A stretch of 64,000 nt of DNA from the NCBI RefSeq assembly GCF_018812025.1, contig NC_063058.1, positions 16,254,797 through 16,318,796 on the forward strand, read 5' to 3'. The first letter of the stretch is position 1. Each line of letters starts with the position of its first letter. This DNA comes from Megalobrama amblycephala. Lineage: Eukaryota > Chordata > Actinopteri > Cypriniformes > Xenocyprididae. Under the pieces are notes generated by a model, which had not been told where the DNA came from, made no database searches, and saw only the letters and a program-made list of their open reading frames with translations. This document shows positions 36,869-49,574 of the stretch, piece after piece. Position numbers and translations under genes: made by a program.

Positions 36869-37118
36869 AGGATTAGTTCACTTCAAATTAAAATTTCCTG
36901 ATAATTTAATCACCCCCATGCCATCAAAGATGTTCATGTCTTTCTTTCTTCAGTCGAAAAGACATGTTTAATTTTATGTTAATGTTAAGTTTATGATGGA
37001 TGGATGTGGATGGAAGCTTTTTCCTCAGCTTATACTCGTGGGTCCCGTTCACTGCTATTATAAAGCTTGGATACGTCAGGATATTTATTAATATTTCTTC
37101 GATTATGTTCATCAGAAA

Positions 37119-38728
37119 TGTGAGGGACTGAGGAGCTAAGGACAAGGAACACCAACTATTTACCATAAACATGGGTTTTTATTGGAACCCAAGGAGAAAA
37201 AATTCAGCTTTACAAACTCAATCTTTTACAACACAACAAAATAAAAAGTAAATAAAGTCAAACTATTCAGAGAAGCAAACAAACTAAAGCTGACCTGGGG
37301 CACGTTCAAGCTCAAACCGGTGTGCAACGTTTTGCTACGGTTTCCATGTTTCCTGGAAACGGTGTGCAACGGTGTGCAACAGGTTTGAGATACATTTTCT
37401 CTTGTTTGGTGGGTGTGTCAAAAATGTCAACCCAATCAGCATCAACATACATATAAACCACGCGGTATTAAAGAGACAGCTCGTAAATGTCATTAACAAC
37501 AAAATAAATTCATAAGAGCATATTATTAGAGCAAATTTATATTGTTTGCACATGTGTATTTACATTAATGGCAAAATAACTTAAACAATAAGAGCACAAG
37601 TGTAGATCTGGAACTTCTTTAAGTCTGTCTAAATATCATTTATTTGCAATGTCTTCTGGTCCATATCCGAATGTGTGCTATAATGTAACATGAAAATACT
37701 ATACTATTTTGCTATTGTATTGTGGATTGATACTTTCATAAACAAAGGCAAATGTTGTATCACAATAAGTAGAAGTTTCCACAAATCCCTTCACTCGATT
37801 GGGATGTCCTCTTTTATTCTGGACGGCAAGGGCAATTACTGTAACATCGAGTGTATTTTGCAGTATTAAACACGTATTTATACCCATTTCATCAGGCTCC
37901 GAAAATTCTTCAGAAAGAACACAAAGTATGGCCTTCTCAGCTGCCATAGTTGCATCTCTTGCGTCATCACAACGGGGTGTTCAACGCACCACCGTTTCCG
38001 TTTAAAAAACTTTTTGCAACGTTTTGTCGGGGCTGAACGCAGCCCTGATCTAATGAACAAAACAACAACTTGTAAAGGAAAGGATGGGCCCATTACAAAT
38101 TAAGAGGGGAAACAAATGAGACTTAACATTTAACACCAAATAAATCAAAATAGAATCATACAAAGAAATATCTCAAATCAAAATAAAAAACAAATGCAAT
38201 CAAATACCGCAAATGTACAACCACATAAATCAATTAACAAAAGGCAACAACACTTCCTTCTCCCCCAGGCAACTTCAGTAAATGGAAAGTCCGGGCAGAA
38301 CCAATAGTGTTTAAATGCCCTGTTCTGGCCAGACACCAATTTTTGCGACACCAGGATGCGGCTGCAGCAGACCCTGTCGAGATCGCCACCCGTCAACGGT
38401 CAACTTAAACTCAAAAGATAGAAACAAATATAAGAAACAGATACAATGTAACTAATTTGTGCGCACTCCAAATCAGTAACAACGTATATATAAAAGATGT
38501 GTAATAAATATTATATGCAAACCAAATAAAGAATTAATGATTATTGTTCGTCTTGTGTAATTATTAAAGCAAACATTATATTGAAACCAAAATGAATGTG
38601 AATGACAAAATAGGTTTAAATAAAGATTACCTTAAATGTATAAACATGTCCTTCATGAGGGCTTGCATGTGTGTGTGTCGATACATTCACATTACCCCTC
38701 TTGTGCGGCCACCACTCGGGCCGTCACA
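37119..38728 (-). mobile_element. LTR-like insertion (possible solo LTR) with 5 bp duplication
   Basis: The insertion starts TGTGAGGG and ends CCGTCACA, giving TG...CA ends with a short inverted pair, and is flanked by AGAAA on both sides (37114-37118 and 38729-38733). TG/CA ends with a 5 bp duplication are the signature of LTR integration. No gag-pol is seen, so a solo LTR of about 1.6 kb, itself carrying an inserted TIR-like segment (about 37297-38047), is the best reading. Read on the minus strand it begins TGTGACGGCC. Strand is tentative. Confidence 0.6.
37297..38047. mobile_element. Possible TIR element nested in the LTR-like block
   Basis: The left 'ggggcacgttcaagctc' and the right 'gggctgaacgcagccc' are imperfect inverses, and 'gtgcaacgttttgct' near the left is mirrored by 'ttgcaacgttttgtcgg' near the right in partly inverted form. 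No clear target duplication; short frames inside are not recognisable. Confidence 0.4.
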
Positions 38729-38815
38729 AGAAAGAAGAAAGTCATACACCTAGGATGTCTTGAGGGTGAGTAAAGCTTGGGCTAATTTTCATTTGAAAGT
38801 GAACTAATCCTTTAA

Positions 38816-40371
38816 ACTTTTGACTATCTTTTCAAAACGATGTGCATTTGAATGTTTTTTTGCATGGTTTTATACACTGACGGTTGAAATAATTTTCTGT
38901 GCTAACTGACATCATGTAACCTTTCACATATTGTAGAATGAACCCAGACGTTCCTTTTTTTCCCTTCATCTTAATCATACATTCGCTAGAATTTGCTGAG
39001 TAAACCCCCTCAAGATTATACTCAAATACACTGATCTTCCTAATTGCTTACATGTTTGATCAATGATAAGAAAAAATTATTCACCACACACAATTACTCA
39101 AAGCATGCAACTGTTACTGCGAAACACAAAACGGCTTTCCTTGGAAGAATGACCAATTTATTCTTTTTTGACAGGAACCTTCGAGATCAATCAAATTCTA
39201 TAGCAAATAGAAAATGTCAATTTGTCTTCAGATGCAGGAAAGAGAACAGTGACATTTGAAGGCTTAGATGGAAAGGTTAAGATATTCTGAGGCGTGTTAC
39301 TCTTTCGAGAGACGGCCCGAGTTGTGTGGAGAGTGAGCATCAGTAGCTAAAAACCCACTCAACAAGCCCCATACAAAGGTTACCGTGTTGGCCTTGACAG
39401 TTAAATAAACATTCTCAAAGAAACCGGACGGAGTATTTCACATGTCCTTCTAAGCACTAAAGCTTTCAAAAGAATGTAGAGTTTCGTTGTCCCTAACTGA
39501 CAGAAAACCGAATAAAGAAGATTGAATCTTGTAGAGAAGGTTGTAGAACTGAAAAAGGGATCATTGACTCATTTTGCTTGGATGCCTCTCCTAAGTCAAT
39601 CTAAATATCAATTTGAGCAAGAAGCCTGCAGCAATCTCAGATAAATAAAGTTTTAGGTTGTGACAGGATCCAAAAGCCCCGCCTGAAGCAAGATAAGTGG
39701 TCTCAATGGTGCCCAGACGGAGCTGAGAAAATTATCTGGGCACACTTGAACACTCATAAGATCTGCTGGTGCCTGAACCCTGGCCTCCACTCTATAATAT
39801 GTTCCTGTCGAGGACAGCCACAAGTAAGACCTTTAGATAACACCAACAATGCTGCATTCACAAACCGATAGGGAGAGAACGGAGATAAAGTCTGAGAAAG
39901 AACAGAAGAGACAGGTACAAAGTATTTTCCTCCAGGAACCCATTTGGACGGGAACATTTTGTAAAGAGAAGATGAACAAATAAGCCTCTACTAAGGAGGA
40001 TGGAGCCATCGGCGGCATATATAATAAGTAAACCAACCATGGAGGAAACACCAAAGCCACATCTTCTGGAATAGATCTCGTCCAGTGGCATAAAAAAAAA
40101 GGATCTATTTTCACTGGCACAATGCTTGAATTTGATGCACAACTTAATTTTTTATTTTTTAAAACAGAAAGCAGTTTATACCTACAATTACTTAAATACT
40201 CATGTTCAATGATCAGCATGTTAATTTGTGAATTAAAATGGATTTTGGAGGGGAATAAAGTCATAAATTGTACAACTGTACTTATATTATAATGAAGAAA
40301 AAAAGTCTTGAAAAGTAGTTTGGCATAGTTTTTTTTTTTTTTTTTAACAAAGCTTCTTCACTGCTTATTAA
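38816..40371. other. Intergenic, no gene seen
   Basis: No supported gene. Minus-strand frames at 39833-40264 overlap each other in two frames and lack any recognised motif. A poly-T run is at about 40328-40345. Confidence 0.4.
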
Positions 40372-42085
40372 AGAGATAGTTCACCCAAAAATGAAAATTA
40401 CCCAATGATTTACTCACCCTCAAGCCATCCAAAGTGTATATGACTTTTTTCTTCTTTCAGACGAATACAATCGGAGATATATTTAAAAATATCCTGGAAC
40501 TTCCAAGCTATATAATTTTGGCACGATTTTTAAGCCAAAAATAAAGACCTTCTGAAGCGAAGCGATGGGTTTTTATAAAAAAATATCTATATTTAAAACT
40601 TTATAATCTAAAATAACTGGCTTCCGGCAGATGGCCGTACATATACTGTGCAAGTTGACTCGAGTATCATAAGCTCAGATGCCTCTCACAATTTAAACAA
40701 ATAGGGCTGTGCAACAAACCTAGCTCCTTTTCTCTTATATCGAAATCCTCCAACATTTCTCTTTAAAATTTCTCATTTTAGACTTCTAATTCATGATCGG
40801 TGTTTTATTTTGATTTCCACCGCAAATCAATGAGTGCGGTTGTCTGCCGGAAGTTAGTTAATTATAGTTAATGTTTTAAAGGTGCCCTAGATTCAAAATT
40901 TGAATTTACCTCATACATTGAGTTTCAAACTCCATTGCTTTCTCTTTCTTATGTAAATCTAATTTGTTTAAAAGACTTCCGGAAAACACGCGGATCTCAA
41001 CATAACACCGACTGTTACGTAACAGTCGGGGTGTACGCCCCAATATTTGCATATGCCAGCCCATGTTCCCAACATTATGAAAGGCATTAGACAAGGGCAG
41101 CCAGTATTAACGTCTGGATCTACACAGGTGAATCGTCAGACTAGGTAAGCAAGGACAACAGCGAAAAATGGCAGATGGAGCAATAATAACTGACATGATC
41201 CATGATTACATGATATTTTTAGTGATATTTGTAAATTGTCTTTCTAAATGTTTCGTTAGCATGTTGCTAATGCTGTTAAATGAGGTTAAAGTTACCATCG
41301 TTTCTTACTGAATTCACAGAGACAAGAGACAAGAACACTTGCAGTCTGTATAATTCATAAACACAACTTCATTCTTTATAAATCTCTCCAACAGTGTAGC
41401 ATTAGCCGTTAGCCACGGAGCACTATCAAACTCATAGAGAATCAAATATAAACATCAAAATAAATACTTTACTCACATAATTCGAAGCATGCATACAGCA
41501 TGCATGACGAACATCTTGTAAAGATCCATTTGAGGGTTATATTAGCTGTGTGAACTTTGTAAATGCGCTGTAATATAATCGAGAGCTGGTGTGGCAGGGA
41601 GCACGCGAATTAAAGGGGCGGCGCGCTGAAAAAAATCAGTGCATAGTTAATGATGCCCCAAAATAGGCAGTTAAAAAAATTTATTTAAAAAAATCTATGG
41701 GGTATTTTGAGCTGAAACTTCACAGACACATTCAGGGGACACCTAGAACTTATATTACATCTTGTGAAAAAGCATTCTTGGGCACCTTTAAACATTAACT
41801 TTTAAACATTTAAATGTTTTTTTTTTTTTTTTTTTTACAAAAACCCATCGTTTCACTTCAGAAGGCCTTTATTAACCCCCTGGAGCCGTATGAATTACTT
41901 TTACGATAGATGGATTCACTTTTTTTGGCTTCAAAATCTGGCCCCTCCTTCACTGCTATTATAAAGCTTGGAAGATCCAGGATATTTTTAAATATATCTC
42001 CGATTGTGTTCATCTGAAAGAAGATGGGATGGCTTGAGGGTGAGTAAATCATGGGATAATTTTCATTTTTGGGTGAACTAATCCT
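40372..42085. mobile_element. TTAA-flanked fold-back element with nested copy
   Basis: The ends are AGAGATAGTTCACCC and GGGTGAACTAATCCT with TTAA at 40368-40371 and 42086-42089. The arms share inverse blocks such as 'cctggaacttccaagctata' and 'tataaagcttggaagatcc'. The 0.95 kb element at 40880-41787 interrupts it, so it is older than that insertion. Related to the fold-back at 25451-27491. Confidence 0.85.
40880..41787. mobile_element. 0.95 kb TTAA element (AGGTGCCC family), copy 3, inverted
   Basis: 908 bp from AGGTGCCCTAG to CTTGGGCACCT, with TTAA at 40876-40879 and 41788-41791. It carries the full 22 bp palindrome at 41008-41029. Internal deletions relative to copy 2 lie in the 'gacaagag' region. 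Confidence 0.92.
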
Positions 42086-42089
42086 TTAA

Positions 42090-43878
42090 TACATCAAACG
42101 GAAGTCATGTAGTTCAACCAAATCGCATTGCAAAAACATATGACAATTTGACCATATTTAAATGACAAGACAAAGTTAGTTCAGGCTGTAAATTGCCATA
42201 ACTCCCCCAAAACATATGATATTATTTGAATTAATAATTAAATATAAAATAAAGGTGTAAGAAAAATGTGTTTTGTTAATTTTTACTTGACGACTTGACA
42301 TTTTAGAGTAGTTCACAATCATATGAAACCAACATGAATACCAAAAGTACATTTCTAAAAACTTTAAAACTTGTAAAAAAAGTGAAAAACAAAAATACAA
42401 TTAAAAAAACTTGTGCAGTTTGTTGTTTGCAGGGATTATGCAGAAGGACGCACTTCACAGATGAGGAGACATATGACTAGAATATTGAGCTTACTGTATG
42501 TACCAAACTGCCATCTCTATAAAAACCAGTGATATAGTCCTCTTGATTTAGACCTGCCTGACCTAAGCTGAATTGGATAGCCAAGAATCCATTCCCAACC
42601 AATCAAAGCCGAACATGTTCCTGAACGAGAGGTGGGCTGCCAGCCTCCGGTGTAAATCTGTCGCCTCTGTAAATTTATGAGTCTATATCAATACCCACAT
42701 CATCTCTCTGTAGTGTTGAGAAATAATGGTGAAAATATTGTTCTCCTCACTTGGCACCGAGATTTACAGTGTGTGAGGGAGCGAAAGAGAGAGAGAGAAA
42801 TAAGAAAAGGAGTAGTAAGAGAAGGGAGGGGGTAATCGGACCTTCCCCAGTGATAAAAACCCCCAGCGGGATTCAGCTCTCCACCACTCCACTCCTCTCA
42901 CCAACAAGAACCATGTCAACCCCGTCCCTGCTGAGGTCTCTATTTTTAATCCCTGTGCCCGAGTTGCCTGAGGCAAAACACAATGAAGGGTCAAGTTAAA
43001 ATGAGGTTTCGAGAGAACGGCCTGGAAGGGAATGTACTGAATTACTGTTGGACCTTGCTGGACATGGTGTTAGTACAAGAAGCGCTGGGGGAAAAAAAAA
43101 AGCAAACGTGGAAAAATGTAAAAATAGATCATAAAAACATGGACACACCTGTACGTTAGACATTTTGACACACAAATACACGTGCAAAAAGCCTGGAGAA
43201 GTTTTCGCAAAACTCAACGACAGCCACACTTGCGAGGACATCAACGCTGCTATGCTATGAAGCTCGGTTCGATGATGAGCATTGGCAATTATGGGACTGA
43301 CAAGAACTCGGTTGAAATGGAGTCTGAATGTGACCTTTTTCCCCGCTGGCCTGATACAGCAGCATTAAATAAATAAATAACTACCGGTGAACCACTTATG
43401 GAAAAGGTCAATGTTTCCACCGGGTGCGCAAGCTTGCTAGCGTCTGACCTATCGGGAGAGACACGTATGACACTTGAACCTTTGTGCTTACTCATCCCAG
43501 TCCTCCCAATGTAGGTTTGTTGACTTCAATAAACAGAAAAAGACCTTTTCTCGCCAATACTGCGGCGCCAGGATCTGATAATGTGTGCAAATGAGTCACT
43601 CGTGCCATTCGCCTTCAATATTTATATCGATGACAGAGCCCATTGTGTGATTTTAAATGTCAGTGTAGTTGCTTCACAAGCCTTCGATGGAAGCCCATGG
43701 CCGCCGCCTTGAAAATCCTAACAAAGCTTTTAAAAGATGCACAAGCATGCCCTTTTCGGAAAAACAAAAGCTGAGTTATGAAAACATGTCTTAGACACTT
43801 TTACGATATTCACCGGCTCACTATTAGCTTATATCTTGCATGTCTATGTGATGCGGTGCTGTCAAAGATAGCACATAC
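42090..43878. other. Intergenic, no gene seen
   Basis: No gene is recognised. A purine-rich GAGAGA stretch lies at about 42778-42830. 43640-43800 is a diverged match to 47005-47115 on the far side of the hAT element (shared 'ttgtgtgatt', 'acaaagct', 'gaaaacatg'), suggesting an older local duplication. Confidence 0.45.
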
Positions 43879-44349
43879 TAGAGCTGCGCGATTAATCGTT
43901 AAAAGATCGCGGTCACGCGATTATATTCCTATATGACAACAATTCGGCTATGTCTATTAAACCTTTGACAAGTACGATCGCAGCGGAACATTCAAATCTG
44001 TGCTGCCGCTGAGTCAGAGAGAGCAGTTGACATATAGATATGAAACAGCTTCACAAACAGTCTTTTCAACCACATAGTATCATTATTTCTGTTACAATCA
44101 TTCAAGTATCACAGAGGTACTGGGTTATTTATAGTTTGTAGTTCGGATATAAACAAATGTCTATGGTAGCGATCAAAATATAGCATATCACCTTTTAAAA
44201 AACTAATTTGAAGCTTCAAATAAATATTGTATCAATTATATCGTTACACCAGTAGGTGGCAACAAAAATCATGTATTTGTCATTGAATTTTTTTTTTTTT
44301 TTACGGAGCCCCGGACATGACATGCAGGAAAAAAAAATAAATAGTAGGC

Positions 44350-44611
44350 TAAATCGTGCGCACGATTTACTAATTCGTTCCCTTGATTTACTAAAACGTG
44401 CGCACGATTTACTATTTTGTTCCCTCGATTTATAAATCATGCGCATGATTTATAAATCGAGGGAACGAAATAGTTAAAAAAATTGTGCGCACGATTTACT
44501 ATTTCGTTCCATCTATTTACTAAATTGTGCGCACGATTTACTATTTCGTTCCCTCGATTTATAAATCATGTGCATAATTTATAAATCGAGGGAATGAAAT
44601 AGTTAAAAAAT
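44350..44611. repeat. Palindromic satellite, left block
   Basis: Units built from 'gtgcgcacgatttac', 'tatttcgttccctcgattta' and 'taaatcatgcgcatgattta' alternate in both orientations. 44414-44471 is a near-perfect palindrome with one mismatched pair, centred on ATGCGCAT. The array resumes at 45775 after the nested hAT element. Confidence 0.93.
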
Positions 44612-45774
44612 TAGGGGTGTAACGATACGCTCAGGTCACGATACGATACGTATCTCGATACGGAGTTCACGATACGATACGTATCACGATATTTTGAACA
44701 AAATGAAACTGAAATTCAAACAAGATTTATTAAAAAAACTAATAATTAATTAACAACAAATAATTTTCCTTGTTGTACATACAAGATCACATTTCAATAA
44801 AATAAATAAATATAAAATTTTAATAAAAACCTTCTGTATTCAAATTAACAGTTGAATAGGGCTGTCTGTCACTGAAAAAAAAATGTTAAATTTAACATGA
44901 ACTTAGAATTATGAATAGGGGCCGTTCACATATCGCGTCTAAAAGCGCGTGGAAGGCGCGGCTGCACCGCTTCTCCTTCTTTCCAAAGCGCTTGCGCTCC
45001 TGTGGCGTCGGTCGTTGCTATGCAACCATGAACTGAGCTCTCCAAGAGGATCAGGATGTTTCTGCAAAGGATAAATGATTTCTAGCCCTTGCATTAGTTT
45101 TACTACGAGATATATTGATGGAGATAAGATATAAAAACCACCATGTACAGCTATGATCAGCTGTTCGGCTGAGCTTTTGATGTTTTGTTACGGAAAGGCC
45201 ATAGCTGATCGGTTGATTCTTGTCACACGACCTGCGGTGCGCTTGCGGCATTCTGAGAAGTTGGGAATTGCATGCGCGTCGCGACCGCGTTGATCCAATT
45301 ATGAGCGCGCCTGCCGCGCGGCTACATTTGAAAATAATAACTGACTTGCACGCGGAAAAGACACAATATGTGAACGGGCCCACAGAACTTCTTAAAGCAA
45401 AGCATCGCAAGCGTCTTTTGCTTTTCTGTGAGCACAGCTGTTGCTGTGCACTGCGGTGAAAGAAAGCCACGACTTTTCTCACGCGACCATGCAAGAGACT
45501 GACATGAGAAACGTTTAAACCTTGCAAGATTCAATGTGTGCCCGAAACACTTACTGAACTAGAGAGCTGATTAAGACACACCATCTACGATAAATCGTTA
45601 CACCCCTAATACTTATAGTAATTTAAAAATGTGGTAGCATTGGATCTGGACAGGAAGGATAACTCTGGGAGTTGGAAGGGGTGTGTCGCGATTCTGCCTT
45701 CTCACATCGCGATACAGGTTCGTGGACCTGCGTATCGCGATTTCGGTTTCATATCGCATATCGTTACAGCCCTA
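44612..45774. mobile_element. Nested hAT element with perfect 8 bp duplication
   Basis: It starts TAGGGGTGTAACGAT and ends ATCGTTACAGCCCTA, with TAAAAAAT duplicated on both sides (44604-44611 and 45775-45782). It is inserted into the satellite, whose sequence reads through cleanly if the insertion is removed. A second end-like motif (atcgttacacccctaat) lies inside at about 45594-45610. The 158-codon minus-strand frame at 45051-45527 has no recognisable domain. Confidence 0.9.
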
Positions 45775-46860
45775 TAAAAAATTGTGCGCACAATTTACTA
45801 ATTCGATCCCTTGATTTACTAAAACGTGCGCACGATTTACTATTTCGTTCCCTCGATTTATAAATCATGCGCATGATTTATAAATCGAGGGAACGAAATA
45901 GTTAAAAAAATTGTGCGCACGATTTACTATTTCGTTCCATCTATTTACTAAATTGTGCGCACGATTTACTATTTCGTTCCATCTATTTACTAAATTGTGC
46001 GCACGATTTACTATTTCGTTCCCTCGATTTATAAATCATGTGCAAATTTATAAATCGAGGGAATGAAATAGTTAAAAAATTGTGCGTACGATTTACTAAT
46101 TCGTTCCCTTGATTTACTAAAACGTGCGCACGATTTACTATTTCGTTCCCTCGATTTATAAATCATGCGCATGATTTATAAATCGAGGGAACGAAATAGT
46201 TTAAAAAAATGTGCGCACGATTTATTATTTCGTTCCATCTATTTACTAAAACATGCGCACGATTTACTATTACGTTCCCTCGATTTACTAAATCGTGCGC
46301 ACGATTTACTAAAACATGCGCACGATTTACTATTTCGTTCCCTCGATTTATAAATCATGCGCATAATTTATAAATCGAGGGAACGAAATAGTTAAAAAAT
46401 TGTGCGCACGATTTACTATTTCGTTTCCTCGATTTACTAAATCGTGCGCACGATTTACTAAAACATGCGCACGATTTACTATTTCGTTCCCTCGATTTAC
46501 TAAATCGTGCGCACGATTTACTAAAACATGCGCACAATTTACTATTTCGTTCCCTCGATTTACTAAATCATGCACACGATTTACTAAAACATCCACGATA
46601 TACTATTTTGTTTCCTCGATTTATAAATCATGCGCATAATTTATAAATCGAGGGAACGAAATAGTTAAAAAATTGTGCGCACGATTTACTATTTCGTTCC
46701 CTTGATTTATAAATCATGCGCATAATTTATAAATCGAGGGAATGAAATAGTTAAAAAATTGTGAGCACGATTTTCTATTTCGTTCCCTCGGTTTACTAAA
46801 TCATGTGCACGTTTAGTAAATTGAGGGAACAGAATAGTAAATCGTGCGCATAATTTTTTT
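45775..46860. repeat. Palindromic satellite, main block
   Basis: About 1.1 kb of irregular tandem units mixing 'gtgcgcacgattta', 'cgttccctcgattta' and 'taaatcatgcgcat'. Two perfect 64 bp palindromes are at 45839-45902 and 46137-46200, and partly diverged versions occur at about 46350, 46620 and 46710. GTGCGCAC is itself palindromic and recurs throughout. Unit order varies, as expected of recombining or slipped hairpin DNA. Confidence 0.95.
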
Positions 46861-47029
46861 TCTCTGTATTTTTTAAATAATTCAAATTAATTTTATATTT
46901 TTTAAATAGACTACAATTAACATTTTGTCAGAACTTCTGGCAAATTACAATTGAATTATCTATTCAGAATCGTGGGAGAATCGTGCAGCTCTAGCATATG
47001 CAATAAAAGTCTATTGTGTGATTCCAAAT

Positions 47030-47780
47030 GCTAACATAGTTGTTTTACAAGCTTACTGTGAATCCAAACAAAGCTATTAAAAATTCATAAGCATGAAAAC
47101 ATGCCTTGTCCAATGAAGCTCGTTTGCTCAATAGCATCTTCATTAGTTATTAGCCAAGGTCATGCTAGCATCATCAACCCATATCTCACATAATTTTCAT
47201 TACTCTATAGCATACAGCTTACCCAAATATTCATTCGCTTATTAGCCTAACTCATGCTATGTTCTACAACCTACAGCTTACAATATCTTCAGTAGCTTAT
47301 TAGCTTTGTTCATGACATCTTTATTAGCCTATTAGTACATAGGCTAGCTCACACCATCTTCATTAGAAACTTAACCTATAGCTTACGATTAGTGTATCTC
47401 ACATTATTTTTAAAACCCTATTAAAATATAGCTTACAACATATTAATTAGCTTACTAGCCTAGCTCACAATATATTATATAACCTATAGCAATATCTTCA
47501 GTTGCTTATTAGCCTTTGTCGTATCTTATAACCTATTATTAGCCTATTAGCATTTAACTGACATCATCTTTAGACTTCATTAGCCTAGCTCATGCCACGT
47601 TCTATAACTATATCAGAAGTTAATATTGTTACTCATGTCTATATCACGCTCACAATACTAGCCTTTTTCATTATATCTTCATTAGCCTATTAGCATATAG
47701 CCCACAACATCTTCATTACTATTAACCTATAGATCACGCCTTCACACAATATTCATTATCATATTAACATAGAGCAAGCA
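47030..47780. repeat. Degenerate minisatellite
   Basis: Loosely repeated phrases 'cttcattag', 'cctattagc', 'atagctta', 'ctagctca' and 'ataacctatag' recur every few tens of bases without exact unit length. It looks like an old, diverged tandem array. No coding content. Confidence 0.75.
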
Positions 47781-48548
<768 letters not shown>

Positions 48549-48736
48549 AAGACTTCAGATGCAAAAGCCTCTAAGTGCCATCTGAAATTTTCTTCTAAAA
48601 TTAGCGTTTTTATCAGTGGCAATCAATAAGTCATTTTATTTGCCGTTAAAGTGAAATAACTGAACATAAACATAGGAGTCTGATAAAAAAAATTACCAAA
48701 TATCAGATGGCACTTAGTTTTTGCAATGGAACTGTG

Positions 48737-48742
<6 letters not shown>

Positions 48743-48783
<41 letters not shown>

Positions 48784-48785
48784 AT
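48743..48785. repeat. (TG)n followed by (TATG)n microsatellite
   Basis: About 25 bp of TG repeats followed by several TATG units. Confidence 0.93.
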
Positions 48786-48899
48786 TTTATATACTTTCAC
48801 ATATGTCAAGCGATTAAAATTACATGATGTGGCGATTAATTAATCTAATCAATTTAATCAATTTTTACCCCCAAAAGATAATTTTAAATCATTATTGTG

Positions 48900-49570
48900 T
48901 AAAGCATCAAATAGACATCACAAAAAAAAAAAAAAAAAAGCTTCAGAAAGAAATATTTAATTCGATTCAACGTAGAAATTTTTACACATGATCTTTTGGA
49001 CCATGAGGTTCAGTAAATGATGACTGAATTTTCATTTTTGGGTGAACTATACCTTTATTTATTTTTTTAATTAATATGGAAATATGATTTTTTTTTTTTT
49101 TTTGCTTTTTACATAATACTAGACTCTAAATAAGAAACTGAAACTGCCAGTAGGTGGCGGTAAATGTCTTGATTAAGTCATTCATTCATTCATTCATTCT
49201 TTCATTCATTCAAATCATTCAAACGGCTGAGTCATTCAGGAGTGAAGTAAATAGTGCTCTCTCTTTAGGCTTCTTGGACATGAAGTGGCACTACATAGAT
49301 CGATTACATGTATGACATCAAAGTAAAGTACCGCGAGAGCGAATAGAGAGCAGGCGGCTCCGTATGCTTTTGAATCACTCTCGCTGTACTTTGATATCAT
49401 GCACCGGTCTGTGTAGCACCGCTTCAAGTCCAACAAGTCTTTTATGAATGGTCCACTAAATCATTGGTTCAGAAATGAAACACTTTGAACGAACAGTTCT
49501 GCTTTGTCTTTACATTTTCATTGGCAAAATTTAACAAAATAGACAATATTGTGTCTAAAATATCGTAATA
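48900..49570. repeat. MITE end fragment, (CATT)n tract and short fold-back
   Basis: 49018-49057 resembles the right end of the AGGGTTAGTTCACCC family (attttcatttttgggtgaac). A (CATT)n tract lies at 49179-49215. A fold-back of about 180 bp follows, with 'cttggacatgaagtggcact' at about 49270 mirrored by 'gcaccgcttcaagtccaac' at about 49416. No gene. Confidence 0.6.
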
Positions 49571-49574
49571 TTAA

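Larger units (their letters stand above)
36869..38811. mobile_element. TTAA-flanked AGGATTAGTT element split by an LTR-like insertion
   Basis: The left end is AGGATTAGTTCAC and the right end GTGAACTAATCCT, with TTAA at 36865-36868 and 38812-38815. Only about 250 bp of left arm and 80 bp of right arm remain around the 37119-38728 insertion. It is related to 598-1303 by its ends and by 'ccatcaaagatgttcatgtc'. Confidence 0.8.
43879..46993. mobile_element. hAT-type element containing the palindromic satellite
   Basis: The left end TAGAGCTGCGCGATTAATCG and the right end CGTGCAGCTCTA are inverted repeats of the hAT 'TAGAGCTGC' type. The 8 bp flanks are GCACATAC at the left and GCATATGC at the right, agreeing at 6 of 8 positions, so an aged target duplication is likely. 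No transposase is seen. About 1.4 kb of it is tandem palindromic satellite and 1.16 kb is a second, younger hAT insertion. Confidence 0.7.

Noticed and set aside
45051..45527. 158-codon minus-strand frame in the nested hAT element
   Set aside because: No hAT transposase motif or other domain, rich in Arg/Ser/Cys from GC-rich DNA, and a second overlapping frame is equally open.
46165..46639. Repetitive frames of the RAHDLLFRSLDLL and RFTKSCARF type
   Set aside because: These are translations of the palindromic satellite, open in several frames on both strands only because of the repeat unit, so not protein genes.
44350..46860. Regularly repeated motifs resembling a CRISPR array
   Set aside because: There are no unique equal-length spacers, the unit order is irregular, the DNA is palindromic throughout, and this is a vertebrate genome.
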